Numbered from the stretch's first letter, positions 19,314 through 28,753 are shown. The stretch is DNA of 64,000 nt from Cloacimonetes bacterium SCGC AAA252-N17 (GCA_000404785.1 ASNI01000005.1:12351-76350); one strand, 5' to 3'. The notes: a model not told the origin generated them from the letters alone. Program-made: numbers and translations.

Positions 19314-20351
19314 ATGAAAAGGATAATTTTTGTAATATTGGCCCTTTTACTTATACCAACCTTGGTTCAAGCTGATATTTTTGCAAAAGTCGGTACTGCC
19401 GGCTTGCAGTTCCTCAAAATCGGTGTCGACGCCCGTGCGATCGGTATGGGTGAAGCATACACAGCATATACGAAAGGCGCTTCCTCAACCTATTGGAATG
19501 TCGCAGGTCTCGCATATACAAATGGCAGTGAATTATTTATAAACCACACTCGCTATGTTGCAGATATAAATTATGATTATCTGACCTTTGCTTTTCCGAC
19601 CTCCCTCGGGGTGTTCGGTATCAGCGGTTCGATATTGTATATGGACTGGATGGATGTAACAACTGATGATGGGTTCAAACCTAATGGAGAACAGTTCACC
19701 TGTAGTGATATGATGGCTGGGCTTTCTTACGCAACTATGCTTACTGATAAATTCTCACTCGGTTTCTCATTCAAATATCTCAGGCAAAATCTCGATGAAT
19801 ATGATGTGAACGGTTGGGGTATCGACTTGGGTACTCTTTATAATACCGGCTGGAAAGATCTTACGATCGGTATGAGTTTAAGAAACTTCGGACCTGAACT
19901 GAAATACACGCTGGATAATGATGGTGATGGTCTTATCGATGAAGATCCATATGACCTTCTTGATAATGATGGTGATGGTCTTATCGATGAAGACCGAGAA
20001 GAACTCTCATTCGTACTTCCTATGAATTTCTCTCTTGGTGCTGCTATGAACATTCTTGAAACAAAGATGCAGTCTTTAAATGCAGTGTTCCAGGTTGATA
20101 ACTGTGTTGACCGTCTTGAAACTTATAATGCCGGACTTGAATACAGAATCGGAACCTTCTTCCTTCGCGGTGGATATCAATTTAATCTTGATGCTCGGGG
20201 TGCTTCTTTCGGACTTGGTTGGAAACTTCCTACTTCCTTTGCTATAATGGATATTGATGCTGCATATACTCCTTTTGGTAGTTTAGAAGAAAAGATGGAT
20301 GGGTCGTTCCTTACCGGACCAATTCGTCTATCTGTAAAGATGAAATTTTGA
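19314..20351 (+). CDS. PorV/PorQ-family outer-membrane protein with Ca-loop insertion
   Basis: The product is 345 residues. A signal peptide ends LVQADI, then GTAGLQFLKIGVDARAIGMG, the hallmark opening of PorV/PorQ-type barrels, which in T9SS shuttle substrates between translocon and attachment complex. A loop near residues 200-230 carries two copies of DNDGDGLIDED, the same kind of Asp-rich loop as in the gene upstream. ATG 19314 follows AAAGGTGG at 19301-19308; a GTG at 19305 is a less likely start. The barrel ends in IRLSVKMKF with a terminal Phe. It is 11 bp after the surface protein gene, so the two are probably co-expressed and may interact. Confidence 0.85.
   Translation: MKRIIFVILALLLIPTLVQADIFAKVGTAGLQFLKIGVDARAIGMGEAYTAYTKGASSTYWNVAGLAYTNGSELFINHTRYVADINYDYLTFAFPTSLGVFGISGSILYMDWMDVTTDDGFKPNGEQFTCSDMMAGLSYATMLTDKFSLGFSFKYLRQNLDEYDVNGWGIDLGTLYNTGWKDLTIGMSLRNFGPELKYTLDNDGDGLIDEDPYDLLDNDGDGLIDEDREELSFVLPMNFSLGAAMNILETKMQSLNAVFQVDNCVDRLETYNAGLEYRIGTFFLRGGYQFNLDARGASFGLGWKLPTSFAIMDIDAAYTPFGSLEEKMDGSFLTGPIRLSVKMKF
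19914..19993 (+). repeat. Perfect 32-nt direct repeat encoding DNDGDGLIDED
   Basis: The 32-nt unit at 19914-19945 recurs identically at 19962-19993, a 48-nt (16-codon) offset that keeps frame. It encodes a duplicated Asp-rich Ca-binding-type loop in the PorV-like protein. Identity at synonymous positions points to recent duplication or ongoing slippage. Confidence 0.9.
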
Positions 20352-20496
20352 AATTATTAATTATGATGATTAGATTCAAGTTAATGTCTTATTGGATAGG
20401 AAACCATTTGTTTAAAACCTTTTGGTTAGCTTTTTATGTTAACAATAATGTAAGTAAATTTCAAATTGTAAATATTTAATTCAATGGAGGATTAAA

Positions 20497-22755
20497 ATGA
20501 AAAAAGCTATTATTGTAATTACTGCAATATTTTTCTTCAATATTGCATTAATTGCTGAGTTACAAACCCCTCTTTACGATGAAAAAAAAATAACACGCGA
20601 ATCTGTTTTACCTGAGGGTAAAGATTATTCAGGACAAATCTTGCGTGACAATGTAAATCCAAGTCCACCAGATTGGGAATTTACACATTTCCCTGAAACT
20701 GTAGGCCCAATTAGTTACTATGATTATATGCCTGGTAGCTACTGCGGTCATCCGCTTATGAAACAACGCGAAGGCCTCATTAGCTATGCTTATGGTGATC
20801 CTTTTGGTCCTGGCGTTTATATGGTATATCAAGGGCAAGCCGCTCCAACTGCAACTCCAGAAATTGAAAGAAGAATCTATTATGGATATGTTGATACTCT
20901 TGGTAGTATTAGTAATGCTACTATTACATCACCTGTTCTTCGGGAAGGATTCCCAGGAATGACTATACATCCCGCATCGGGAAGTTGCATTGCAACATGG
21001 CATGTAGCACCTGCAGGTACTTACCAAACAACCATGGTTTATGATGACATTCAACTTTTAGGGTCGCCTGGCTTCTGGAAATTGCCTTTATTCTTTACTC
21101 AACCAGCTCCTGATTTACTTTATATTTGGCCCTATGTGTTCGCAGGTCCTTCTCCAACGTATAATACCGACGGATATGTTAGGATCTACCAAGTCTCTCA
21201 TGCAGATAACGATAACACAATAGAAGATGTTTTGTTTAGATACACTGATGTTCCTGATGAAGATTTCGTTTATGGTGAACTTGAACAAATGCTTACTGAA
21301 GGCAATTGGTCATCACCAATTACTTTATTTACTGATTGGCATGTAGGACCACCAACCTGGCCTTCTAATGCGGCAAGTCGTCCTTATGATTCATTTGCTG
21401 TGGACTTGAATAATCCCGGACACATCTCATTTATGGGTTATGCTGGATTTCATGCTGTGGATACATTAACTAATGTCCCACCTTATGTCGAACCCGGTTT
21501 TTATGTATGGGAATCTTTCGATGGCGGAGAAACTTGGGATACTGACAACTTTCACTCATCCCCAATTATGGTAAGTCTCGACCCGTCGTCTCCAGAAAGA
21601 TTGAATAAATATGCGCTTTATAAAGTTGAAAATACCGCAGGATTTACTTATACAGACTCTCTTGGGCAAACATTCACTCCAGATTCATTATTTGCTTACC
21701 CAGGATTTCCTGGTTCAGCGATATGTGAGCATCGTTCAGCGATGTATGATTATGAAGGTAACATTCGCTTACCAATACAATTACAGTATGTAGCTTTTGA
21801 GGGAGATGGTATAGACGCGTTGACTGCATGGTCCTCTGCCACACATAGCTGGGTATTTCAAGCGGAAGTAGTTTATAAAAACGATGGCACTTGGGAAATT
21901 AATCATGTCCCCAAAATGCCAGGTAATGCTTCCGGATATAGTGTTCCATGGACCGTAGCCGGAGCAGACACTACATGGTACCCATGGCTTTCTATGGCTT
22001 ATTCAGATATAAACACTTTAGGATTCCATGAAAACCTACAAAATCAAGCAGTCGGCAAGGACTGTAATCGGATGGTTCAGATGTGGGCAGATGGAACAAA
22101 ACTACTTAAAGCTGAACATCCCGATGAACCTTACCCAACACCAACCGACATGAACTATCTTAATCATCCTATAATTCATATTTCAGCCAAAGGAGGAATA
22201 ATTGGAGACGGTGATACTTGGAGTGACCCAATAGAATTTTCAGATATATATACAACACCATTTGGAGATCAGATTACTGTCTATCCGTATTTAGCTCCAT
22301 ATATTCATGACTTAGGAGATGGATGGGGTGAGATATATATCTTTTACTTTAATGATAATGATTATGGTAGTTTTGCACAAGAACTAACGGGAGTTAATTC
22401 AGGTGGTTATATAACCTATACATCGATCAAAATTTATTTTGGTCCAATAAAATCTGTAGATCCGGAACAATCAAATCCAGTCTCTTTAATCAATTATCCC
22501 AATCCTTTCTTTGCCTCTACGACCATCAACTTTACAGCCAAAAAACCGTATCAGCATGCATCGGTTAGTGTATATAACGTAAGAGGACAACTAGTTAATA
22601 CACTGGAAGTAAATGCCGGCGAACAGCCGACTCAAGGATACGCCACATGGAATGGTAAAGACCTGAATGGCAATGATGTGGCAAATGGAATCTATCTCTA
22701 TAAGCTTGATATCGATGGTGCAGTAAAAGTCCAAAAGATGATGCTGACCCGATAA
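20497..22755 (+). CDS. Secreted protein with T9SS-type C-terminal sorting/FlgD-like domain
   Basis: The product is 752 residues. A signal peptide (MKKAIIVITAIFFFNIALIAE) is followed by a long beta-rich region with Trp, Tyr and Gly typical of repeat-propeller surface proteins (for example YVWESFDGGETWDTDNFHSS, as in BNR/Asp-box sialidase-like blades). The C-terminal 85 residues have NYPNPFFASTTINFTA, VSVYNVRGQLVNTLEV and NGIYLYKLDIDGAVKVQKM, a type A sorting module. It probably leaves the cell by T9SS and is anchored outside. No catalytic residues are recognised. AATGGAGG at 20484-20491 precedes the ATG. A 145-bp gap and its own terminator suggest an independent transcript. Confidence 0.82.
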   Translation: MKKAIIVITAIFFFNIALIAELQTPLYDEKKITRESVLPEGKDYSGQILRDNVNPSPPDWEFTHFPETVGPISYYDYMPGSYCGHPLMKQREGLISYAYGDPFGPGVYMVYQGQAAPTATPEIERRIYYGYVDTLGSISNATITSPVLREGFPGMTIHPASGSCIATWHVAPAGTYQTTMVYDDIQLLGSPGFWKLPLFFTQPAPDLLYIWPYVFAGPSPTYNTDGYVRIYQVSHADNDNTIEDVLFRYTDVPDEDFVYGELEQMLTEGNWSSPITLFTDWHVGPPTWPSNAASRPYDSFAVDLNNPGHISFMGYAGFHAVDTLTNVPPYVEPGFYVWESFDGGETWDTDNFHSSPIMVSLDPSSPERLNKYALYKVENTAGFTYTDSLGQTFTPDSLFAYPGFPGSAICEHRSAMYDYEGNIRLPIQLQYVAFEGDGIDALTAWSSATHSWVFQAEVVYKNDGTWEINHVPKMPGNASGYSVPWTVAGADTTWYPWLSMAYSDINTLGFHENLQNQAVGKDCNRMVQMWADGTKLLKAEHPDEPYPTPTDMNYLNHPIIHISAKGGIIGDGDTWSDPIEFSDIYTTPFGDQITVYPYLAPYIHDLGDGWGEIYIFYFNDNDYGSFAQELTGVNSGGYITYTSIKIYFGPIKSVDPEQSNPVSLINYPNPFFASTTINFTAKKPYQHASVSVYNVRGQLVNTLEVNAGEQPTQGYATWNGKDLNGNDVANGIYLYKLDIDGAVKVQKMMLTR

Positions 22756-22782
22756 AACTACAAATCTCTCACAGATAATTAA

Positions 22783-22812
22783 GCCTGCTCACATTCGAGC
22801 AGGCTTTTTTTT
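22783..22812 (+). terminator. Rho-independent terminator
   Basis: The 8-bp stem GCCTGCTC (22783-22790) and GAGCAGGC (22797-22804) with a 6-nt loop is followed by eight T residues (22805-22812). It ends the transcript 28 bp after the secreted-protein stop codon and insulates the lipoprotein operon downstream. Confidence 0.95.
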
Positions 22813-22823
22813 ATTAACCATAC

Positions 22824-22851
22824 TTGACAAAATTTTAAATAAAAATAAATA
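22824..22851 (+). promoter_or_regulatory. Putative promoter of the lipoprotein operon
   Basis: TTGACA (22824-22829), a 16-bp A/T-rich spacer and TAAATA (22846-22851) lie just after the terminator and 33 bp before the LpoB-like ATG. AGGAGG at 22873-22878 is the Shine-Dalgarno. Confidence 0.6.
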
Positions 22852-22883
22852 AATTGTTTATGAAATATTATCAGGAGGATACA

Positions 22884-23486
22884 ATGTTAAAAAAGAGTGT
22901 TTTATTTATTGCAGTTCTTGCACTCATGATTTCGTGTGGAGGTCCCACAAAGCAGGTATCACGAGTCGGTGTGGATACTACGATCGATCTGAGCGGACGC
23001 TGGAATGATGCAGACGCGCGTATGGTCTCAGAAAATATCGTTGATGACGTGCTGGATGCAAACTGGCTTTTCAACTGGATGGGTGACAATCAGGAAAAAC
23101 CTATTGTGATCGTCGGCACTATCGGCAATAAAACGAGCGAGCATATCAACACAGAAACCTTTGCCACAGATATTGAAAGAGAACTTGTCAATTCCGGCAA
23201 GGTGCGTTTCGTAGCTGCCAAAAAACAGCGCGACGAGATACGTGACGAGCGTCTTGACCAGCAAAGTCAGTCATCGGAAGAAACTTCAAAGAGATTGGCT
23301 CAGGAACTGGGCGCAGACTTTATGCTGCAGGGAACCCTCTCTTCTATCGAGGATGCGGTTGACGGAAAAAAAGTGGTGTATTACCAGGCAGACATGAATC
23401 TTGTAAACCTGGAAACAAATGAAATCGTATGGATGGGCTCAAAGAAGATCAAAAAATTCGTGGAACAATCCAAACTTAAATGGTAA
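22884..23486 (+). CDS. LpoB-like (penicillin-binding protein activator family) lipoprotein
   Basis: The product is 200 residues. The lipobox ends at Cys18 (ALMISCGG). The mature part has the LpoB/CsgG-like pattern: LSGRWNDADARMVSENIVDD, IVIVGTIGNKTSEHINT, FATDIERELVNSGKVRFV, and AQELGADFMLQGTLSSIED. E. coli LpoB activates PBP1b from the outer membrane; members in other phyla share the fold but their partner is unproven. ATG 22884 fits the Shine-Dalgarno better than an upstream in-frame ATG at 22854. Its stop overlaps an upstream alternative start of the next gene, indicating co-transcription with two further lipoproteins. Confidence 0.85.
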   Translation: MLKKSVLFIAVLALMISCGGPTKQVSRVGVDTTIDLSGRWNDADARMVSENIVDDVLDANWLFNWMGDNQEKPIVIVGTIGNKTSEHINTETFATDIERELVNSGKVRFVAAKKQRDEIRDERLDQQSQSSEETSKRLAQELGADFMLQGTLSSIEDAVDGKKVVYYQADMNLVNLETNEIVWMGSKKIKKFVEQSKLKW

Positions 23487-23491
23487 CAACA

Positions 23492-25045
23492 ATGAAAAAA
23501 ATATTACTATCTATTCTTATCTCATCGCTTCTTATCGCCGCTTTTATCGGGTGCTCGAGCATGCGCACCTCAAAAGGTCAATATGTAGGAGTGATGGATA
23601 AGCTCAGGCAACAAGATTATGATGCTTGCGTGGTACAGATCGAGGAATCAAAGGACAAATTCTATAAAGAAAAGGAAAAAGTATTATTCTACCTCGATAT
23701 GGGAATGCTCTATCACTATTGCGGAGATTACGAGCAAAGCAATGAATTTCTCACAGAAGCCGAACATGCTATTGAAGATCTGTACACTAAAAGTGTTGGC
23801 AAAGCTACTGCATCTCTTCTGTTGAATGATAATGCCCTCGATTATTTCGGTGAAGATTATGAAGACATCTATCTGAATATTTTCAAGGCGCTGAACTACC
23901 TGCACATGAATAAACAGGAAGATGCCTTTGTTGAGATCAGAAAGGTGAACAACAAGCTCAACGTTCTTGAAGACAAATACGAGGAGATCGCAAAACAGTA
24001 TAACGAATCCGAGGATAAGAAGAAGGAATTCAAAATTGGTGATAATAAATTTCACAACTCGGCACTTGCTCGATATCTAAGTATGCTCATATACCAAGCT
24101 GATGGCAAATATGATGATGCCATGATCGATCTGACAGAAATCAAAGAAGCTTTTGAACTTCAGCCAATTGTTTATGATTTCACGCAGCCCGAGCTCGATA
24201 AATACCTCGCTGGCACCGATAAAGCTCAGCTCTATTTTCTCACATTTGTAGGAAACTCGCCTGAAAAAAAGTCAAATACTCTCTGGATTCATACCGAGAA
24301 AGACAAACTGATCATAGCTACATCGCAGGAAATTTCTGGTGAAAGCAAGGATCTTGATCCTAAGAAAGAAGCCGGTAAGATGGTCAGCACTACGAAGAAT
24401 TTCTTTGATGCAGTAATTGATATTGTACCATCCAAAAAGGAAAAGCCAAGTTCGCAATCTTCAGGAGATCCAAAAGAAGAGGTCAAAGAAGAACCCAAAC
24501 ACGAACTCGCAACTCTGGATATCATTGAATGGAAGGATATGGAACCTGGTTATCATTTCAAATTCCCTCTTCCCTACATGGAAAAATTAGGTACCGATGT
24601 AAGCAGGATAGAAGTTATGATAGATGAAAAACCTGCGTATGAGCTGTACCCATTAGAAAGTCTCGAGAATGCAGCTTTTGTAACCTATAAGATCAAAGAG
24701 CCACTTATTTATCTCAAAACTATCACTCGAACCGTGGTGAAAGGTTTGCTCGCAGAACAGGGCAAACAGGAAATGGTCAACCAGGTTGGTGGTGGTATTT
24801 TGGGGTCAATTGCTATGTTCGCCACTGATGCCGCAGTCGATGCAACTGAGAATGCAGATCTCCGTATTTCCCGCTTCTTCCCTGCAATGGCTTATATTGG
24901 CAATGTTGCAGTCGAACCCGGCAGTCATAGTGTAAGGATCAATTATTTTGATCAGAACAATGCGCTCGTTTACTCTGATTTTATGCAACAAAAGGAAATT
25001 AAGAAAAATCAACTAAATTTAATTGAGTCACATTATTTAGATTAG
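23492..25045 (+). CDS. COG3014-like lipoprotein with TPR-like N-terminal half
   Basis: The 517-residue product has a lipobox at Cys21 (AFIGCSSM). Residues about 30-240 are helical and TPR-like (VLFYLDMGMLYHYCGDYEQS, then IFKALNYLHMNKQEDAFVEI). A Lys/Glu/Ser-rich linker around residues 325-345 leads to a beta-rich C-terminal domain. This architecture recalls the COG3014 family, of unknown function, often beside LpoB-like and LPP20 lipoproteins. ATG 23492 lies 5 bp after the LpoB-like stop. Family assignment is from memory of architecture and context. Confidence 0.75.
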   Translation: MKKILLSILISSLLIAAFIGCSSMRTSKGQYVGVMDKLRQQDYDACVVQIEESKDKFYKEKEKVLFYLDMGMLYHYCGDYEQSNEFLTEAEHAIEDLYTKSVGKATASLLLNDNALDYFGEDYEDIYLNIFKALNYLHMNKQEDAFVEIRKVNNKLNVLEDKYEEIAKQYNESEDKKKEFKIGDNKFHNSALARYLSMLIYQADGKYDDAMIDLTEIKEAFELQPIVYDFTQPELDKYLAGTDKAQLYFLTFVGNSPEKKSNTLWIHTEKDKLIIATSQEISGESKDLDPKKEAGKMVSTTKNFFDAVIDIVPSKKEKPSSQSSGDPKEEVKEEPKHELATLDIIEWKDMEPGYHFKFPLPYMEKLGTDVSRIEVMIDEKPAYELYPLESLENAAFVTYKIKEPLIYLKTITRTVVKGLLAEQGKQEMVNQVGGGILGSIAMFATDAAVDATENADLRISRFFPAMAYIGNVAVEPGSHSVRINYFDQNNALVYSDFMQQKEIKKNQLNLIESHYLD

Positions 25046-25053
25046 GAACTACC

Positions 25054-26082
25054 ATGAAAAAATTTATTTTATTATTAGTTATGATCTTTATGTCCTGTGC
25101 ACCTTCGATGGTCACGGCAAAAAAGAACAAAGCACCTGACTGGATCATGAATCCCCAGTCAAAATATAAGGATGCATACTACCTTTCTTCAGTTGGCGCC
25201 GGAGACACAAAAAAATCAGCAGAACAAGATGCTTATTCCAATCTTTCAAAGATATTTCAGGCAGAAATAAAATCTGACGAAACACTCACACAGAAATTTG
25301 AAGAAACTACTGTAGGAGATAAAACTTCACTTACCGCCGAAGAAAAGATGAGAAATCTTACTCAGATACAGAGCGAGCAGACCCTGAAGAATGTTAAGAT
25401 AGGTGATTCCTATTTTGACCCGAACAGCGGCGAATACTATGTTATTGCGTATCTTAACAGGAGTGAAACAGAGGATATTTATCACAATGAGATAAGCCAG
25501 AACACACAGAAGATCGAGCAATTTTACTCTCAATATGAAGAGGGTACGTCCAAACTCGACAAACTGAAATATCTCAGCGAAGCAATCGATCTTGCAGAAC
25601 AGAATGAGATTTTGAATGCGCAGCTTCGAATTATTTCTCCTTCACATGCCGGCGTGCAACTAAAACAACCGCTCGAGAAGTTTGTGGCAGAAAGAAACAC
25701 TTTTGCAAAAACTATCCATGTGGTGGTGATAGGTTCAGGGGACTATAAAGATTATCTTGAAGACTATCTTAAAGAAGTATTCAACAACTTTGGTTTTACT
25801 GTTTACGCCAATGTATCAGATGCAGATTATATTGATTTTCATATTGAAAGCTCTTTATCAATCTCCCAGATCGATCTCGACAGGGATGAAGAATTTGTCC
25901 GCTGGGAGCTTTCTATTACTATCATTGATAAAATCAGTAATGCAGAAGCTGTTCTCTATACAAAGAGTGATCGTGAAGGTCATCTTAATTTAACTGAAGC
26001 GCAAAATCGTGCTATTCGATCAGTAAAGAAAACCATTCAGAAAGACTTCTTTAAGTTCTTTGCTGATAAATATTTATCTTAA
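25054..26082 (+). CDS. LPP20-family lipoprotein
   Basis: The 342-residue product has a lipobox at Cys15 (IFMSCAPS). The start of the mature protein, PDWIMNPQSKYKDAYYLSSVGAG followed by KKSAEQDAYSNLSKIF, is typical of the LPP20/COG3018 group. YVIAYLNRSETEDIY follows near residue 130. The C-terminal half (IHVVVIGSGDYKDYLEDYLK) is an additional alpha/beta domain. Function is unknown; the conserved association with LpoB-like and COG3014-like genes suggests a shared outer-membrane or envelope role. It lies 8 bp after the previous gene and is the last of the operon. Confidence 0.8.
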   Translation: MKKFILLLVMIFMSCAPSMVTAKKNKAPDWIMNPQSKYKDAYYLSSVGAGDTKKSAEQDAYSNLSKIFQAEIKSDETLTQKFEETTVGDKTSLTAEEKMRNLTQIQSEQTLKNVKIGDSYFDPNSGEYYVIAYLNRSETEDIYHNEISQNTQKIEQFYSQYEEGTSKLDKLKYLSEAIDLAEQNEILNAQLRIISPSHAGVQLKQPLEKFVAERNTFAKTIHVVVIGSGDYKDYLEDYLKEVFNNFGFTVYANVSDADYIDFHIESSLSISQIDLDRDEEFVRWELSITIIDKISNAEAVLYTKSDREGHLNLTEAQNRAIRSVKKTIQKDFFKFFADKYLS

Positions 26083-26108
26083 TGTAGTAACAAAAATATT
26101 GTTATAAT

Positions 26109-26143
26109 AAAAGGCTTTAACTTTTCTAAAATTAAAGCCTTTT
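26109..26143. terminator. Bidirectional terminator between convergent genes
   Basis: A 12-bp stem AAAAGGCTTTAA (26109-26120) / TTAAAGCCTTTT (26132-26143) with an 11-nt loop lies between the LPP20-like gene (+) and the large lipoprotein gene (-). T-runs on both strands allow it to serve both transcripts. Confidence 0.88.
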
Positions 26144-26166
26144 ATTGTCCAGCTATTAACAGAATT

Positions 26167-28650
26167 CTATTTCATTCCTACTTCGTTCATTACTTGATTT
26201 AATATTTCTCGTGTTTGGTCAACGTTGAAATAGAAAAATGGAAATCCAAATGTATAGACTGTTCCAGTTACACCAGGTTCCTTAGTATATTTAGCAGCAA
26301 TAGGAGCTCCGTAATATGGATCGGGATCAGGAAAAAAGGGTCCTGGTATACTTGTGAATATTTCTTCCGCATCATCTATTATATTCAAAAAAGTTATGCT
26401 GCCAATTGCTTGCAATGGAGTGACTATCCAGTATTCCGGGAAAGGATTGATTATTGTAGAAACGGTATTGAAAGAATCAATTTCAATATTAGCAAATGAA
26501 TTAATGCCTGATACACCGCCCAGAGGAGAATTATTTACACTTGGCACGCCCCATAAAAAGTCTAGTGAGTTTAAACCAGATAATGTATCAGCAAGACCAG
26601 CATAAGTCTGTAAGAATTCTGCTCTAGCATAAGAAGGATCGCATATTCCATAGCAACCTGTATAAAGTAAGTTTCCACCGGATCTTAAAAAATATCCTAA
26701 TACATCGTAATTATTTACTAGATGAACTGCCCCATCACCAGAAGGAAATTTTTGTTTAGGATTATTAGCATGCCATATTACTAATTTATAATTTTGAATA
26801 TCTGACGGAGCAAAGTAAGGAGCTAACATTTGTATATCACCCCTAAAGACTTGGTTACCAAGTGTAGCAGCCGAAAAATTATCATCACTTAAGTCATAAA
26901 TAGTATACTCGTCGAGTTCTTCCATGAATTTCACATAATAACCATCAACTGAATCTTCATGTGCAAAAACAATTTCTGCGGGTGAACAAAATGTATCATC
27001 AACCAACAATATCCCAGTTTTTTCTCCCGAATCAACAATTTCTACGAGATTGAATTCAAATATTTCAGGAGATGGATCAACAGCGCCTTGTACATCAACA
27101 GATCTTACTTTGAAAATGTGCTCCCCTGAAGATAAACCAAAAAGTCTACAGGACTGATCCTCATAAATTGGTATTCTTCTCCAATGTTCACCAGTAATTT
27201 CATCAGTTATTTCTGTTCCAACAGGAGGTAAAGTACCAACTCCACTATCTAATTGTATATCCATGTATTGAATGTCACAATAATATTGTTCATATTTATT
27301 TCTATTTGCATCATAATAGTATGTTCGATTAGCTTGCGTAATGATGTTTTTCGTTTCATCATATTGGCGTTCTCCTAAATATCTCCACTTCATATAGATT
27401 TCAATATCATTAGAATATAAGGCGTTAACATTGCCATTCATGTCTATATAAAATCTATCAGCGAAATGCTTTTTACCAGAAACAATCTTGCTTGGAATTT
27501 CATCCTTACTTGATGACATGTAAGTGAGATAGCTGTTTTCACCTAACGCATATATATGTGGTGTTATGTCTAGTCCGGAACTGCCAAACAATGTTCGGGA
27601 ATAATTATTTGGCCATTCATATGTAGAACAAATAAAGGGGCATGTTTCAGGAGTGAAATAATCTCTTACAAAAAATGAAAGACTAGCTGAATCCGGATCA
27701 ACAATTCCTGCTTTGTCAACAGTTTTAACTACTATCTGCGTAATTTCAAAGGTACCATCTACAAATTTTTGGTTTACTTTAAGCTCAGGTCGATCAATGC
27801 TATGATCATCATATTCTTTTTTTAATTCAAGGGAAGTAGGATCTGAAAAACCTCTTGTTGAATACCAATCAGTGGCGGATATCAACGTATCAATTCCAGC
27901 AAGAGGAATATCTAGAGTATCTGTTCCTAAGGTTTTATAATACTTCAAACGATATTTGAAATATGCTGCTTCAGATCCATACCCAAATGGATCGTCATCT
28001 TTTATAACGGTAAAATCGAAATTCAATGCTGTCCCAACACGAACTGTATCCAATTTTCCTTGAGAAGTTGATATACTAGTGCTTGGTACATCTGACCAAC
28101 TTACAAAATATCTTATAGCTGATTTTATGCATTCTTCGCCGTAGTTATCTTTGCATTTTACTTCAAATTTGCCGAAATTTTTCTTATAATCGGAAGTGTC
28201 TGTTGCGGTGAAATATACTGCGGTTTTGGGGAATCGTTCTTTCAATGGAGTCCATATATCATATTCACCATTGGGCTGTAGGTGTAAAACCCATCCGGCT
28301 TCACTCACATGAACGCCATAGGATTGGTCATACAGCCAATCTTCACTTAAGCTGTCCCACGTTCCAATTCTGTAGGCAAAGGATTTCACGACACCGTCAA
28401 CATCCCAAGCTCTCCAAAATATTTCTTGATAAAAAAGTGAATCGTAAGTATCAGGAATATGATTCCCTATCCAATGGAACATAGAGTCAAGTTCGACACT
28501 GTCAGGTCGAGCAATTCCGCTATAATCCGAGATTTCAATTTCCGGTGGAAGATTAAGGATTAATGAACCTTTTCTACCGCAGCTTAGAACCGTTAATACT
28601 GCAACTAATAATATAATTACCAAAATTAAAAGAGACCTATTCTTTAACAT
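26167..28650 (-). CDS. Large lipoprotein, function unknown
   Basis: The 827-residue product has a lipobox at Cys24 (LTVLSCGRKGS). A signal of 23 residues is followed by beta-rich Ig-like segments (VGTALNFDFTVIKDDDPFG). A later region reads GILLVDDTFCSPAEIVFAHE and YKLVIWHANNPKQKF ... LGYFLRSGGNLLYTGCYG. This resembles the alpha/beta glutamine-amidotransferase-like domain found in exported FCB proteins, but no catalytic triad can be assigned. GGAGG at 28658-28662 (minus) gives a good start. It stands alone between convergent and co-directional units. Seven of about 27 CTAG sites I saw in the window fall in it, suggesting different ancestry or selection. Confidence 0.7.
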   Translation of the reverse strand: MLKNRSLLILVIILLVAVLTVLSCGRKGSLILNLPPEIEISDYSGIARPDSVELDSMFHWIGNHIPDTYDSLFYQEIFWRAWDVDGVVKSFAYRIGTWDSLSEDWLYDQSYGVHVSEAGWVLHLQPNGEYDIWTPLKERFPKTAVYFTATDTSDYKKNFGKFEVKCKDNYGEECIKSAIRYFVSWSDVPSTSISTSQGKLDTVRVGTALNFDFTVIKDDDPFGYGSEAAYFKYRLKYYKTLGTDTLDIPLAGIDTLISATDWYSTRGFSDPTSLELKKEYDDHSIDRPELKVNQKFVDGTFEITQIVVKTVDKAGIVDPDSASLSFFVRDYFTPETCPFICSTYEWPNNYSRTLFGSSGLDITPHIYALGENSYLTYMSSSKDEIPSKIVSGKKHFADRFYIDMNGNVNALYSNDIEIYMKWRYLGERQYDETKNIITQANRTYYYDANRNKYEQYYCDIQYMDIQLDSGVGTLPPVGTEITDEITGEHWRRIPIYEDQSCRLFGLSSGEHIFKVRSVDVQGAVDPSPEIFEFNLVEIVDSGEKTGILLVDDTFCSPAEIVFAHEDSVDGYYVKFMEELDEYTIYDLSDDNFSAATLGNQVFRGDIQMLAPYFAPSDIQNYKLVIWHANNPKQKFPSGDGAVHLVNNYDVLGYFLRSGGNLLYTGCYGICDPSYARAEFLQTYAGLADTLSGLNSLDFLWGVPSVNNSPLGGVSGINSFANIEIDSFNTVSTIINPFPEYWIVTPLQAIGSITFLNIIDDAEEIFTSIPGPFFPDPDPYYGAPIAAKYTKEPGVTGTVYTFGFPFFYFNVDQTREILNQVMNEVGMK

Positions 28651-28753
28651 TTATAAACCTCCGATCTTTGGACAAAGATTTTTTGTTAACATTTATAAGT
28701 CAATAAAAAAATTCATTTTTGAAATATTTTTCATAAATTTACACTTTTCAACA
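28651..28753 (-). promoter_or_regulatory. Upstream region of the large lipoprotein gene
   Basis: This A/T-rich 103-bp gap has a near-perfect palindrome ATCTTTGGACAAAGAT at 28664-28679, directly next to the Shine-Dalgarno (28658-28662). It could be an operator or a leader hairpin occluding the ribosome site. A TTGACT on minus lies further upstream but no good -10 matches it. Confidence 0.35.
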
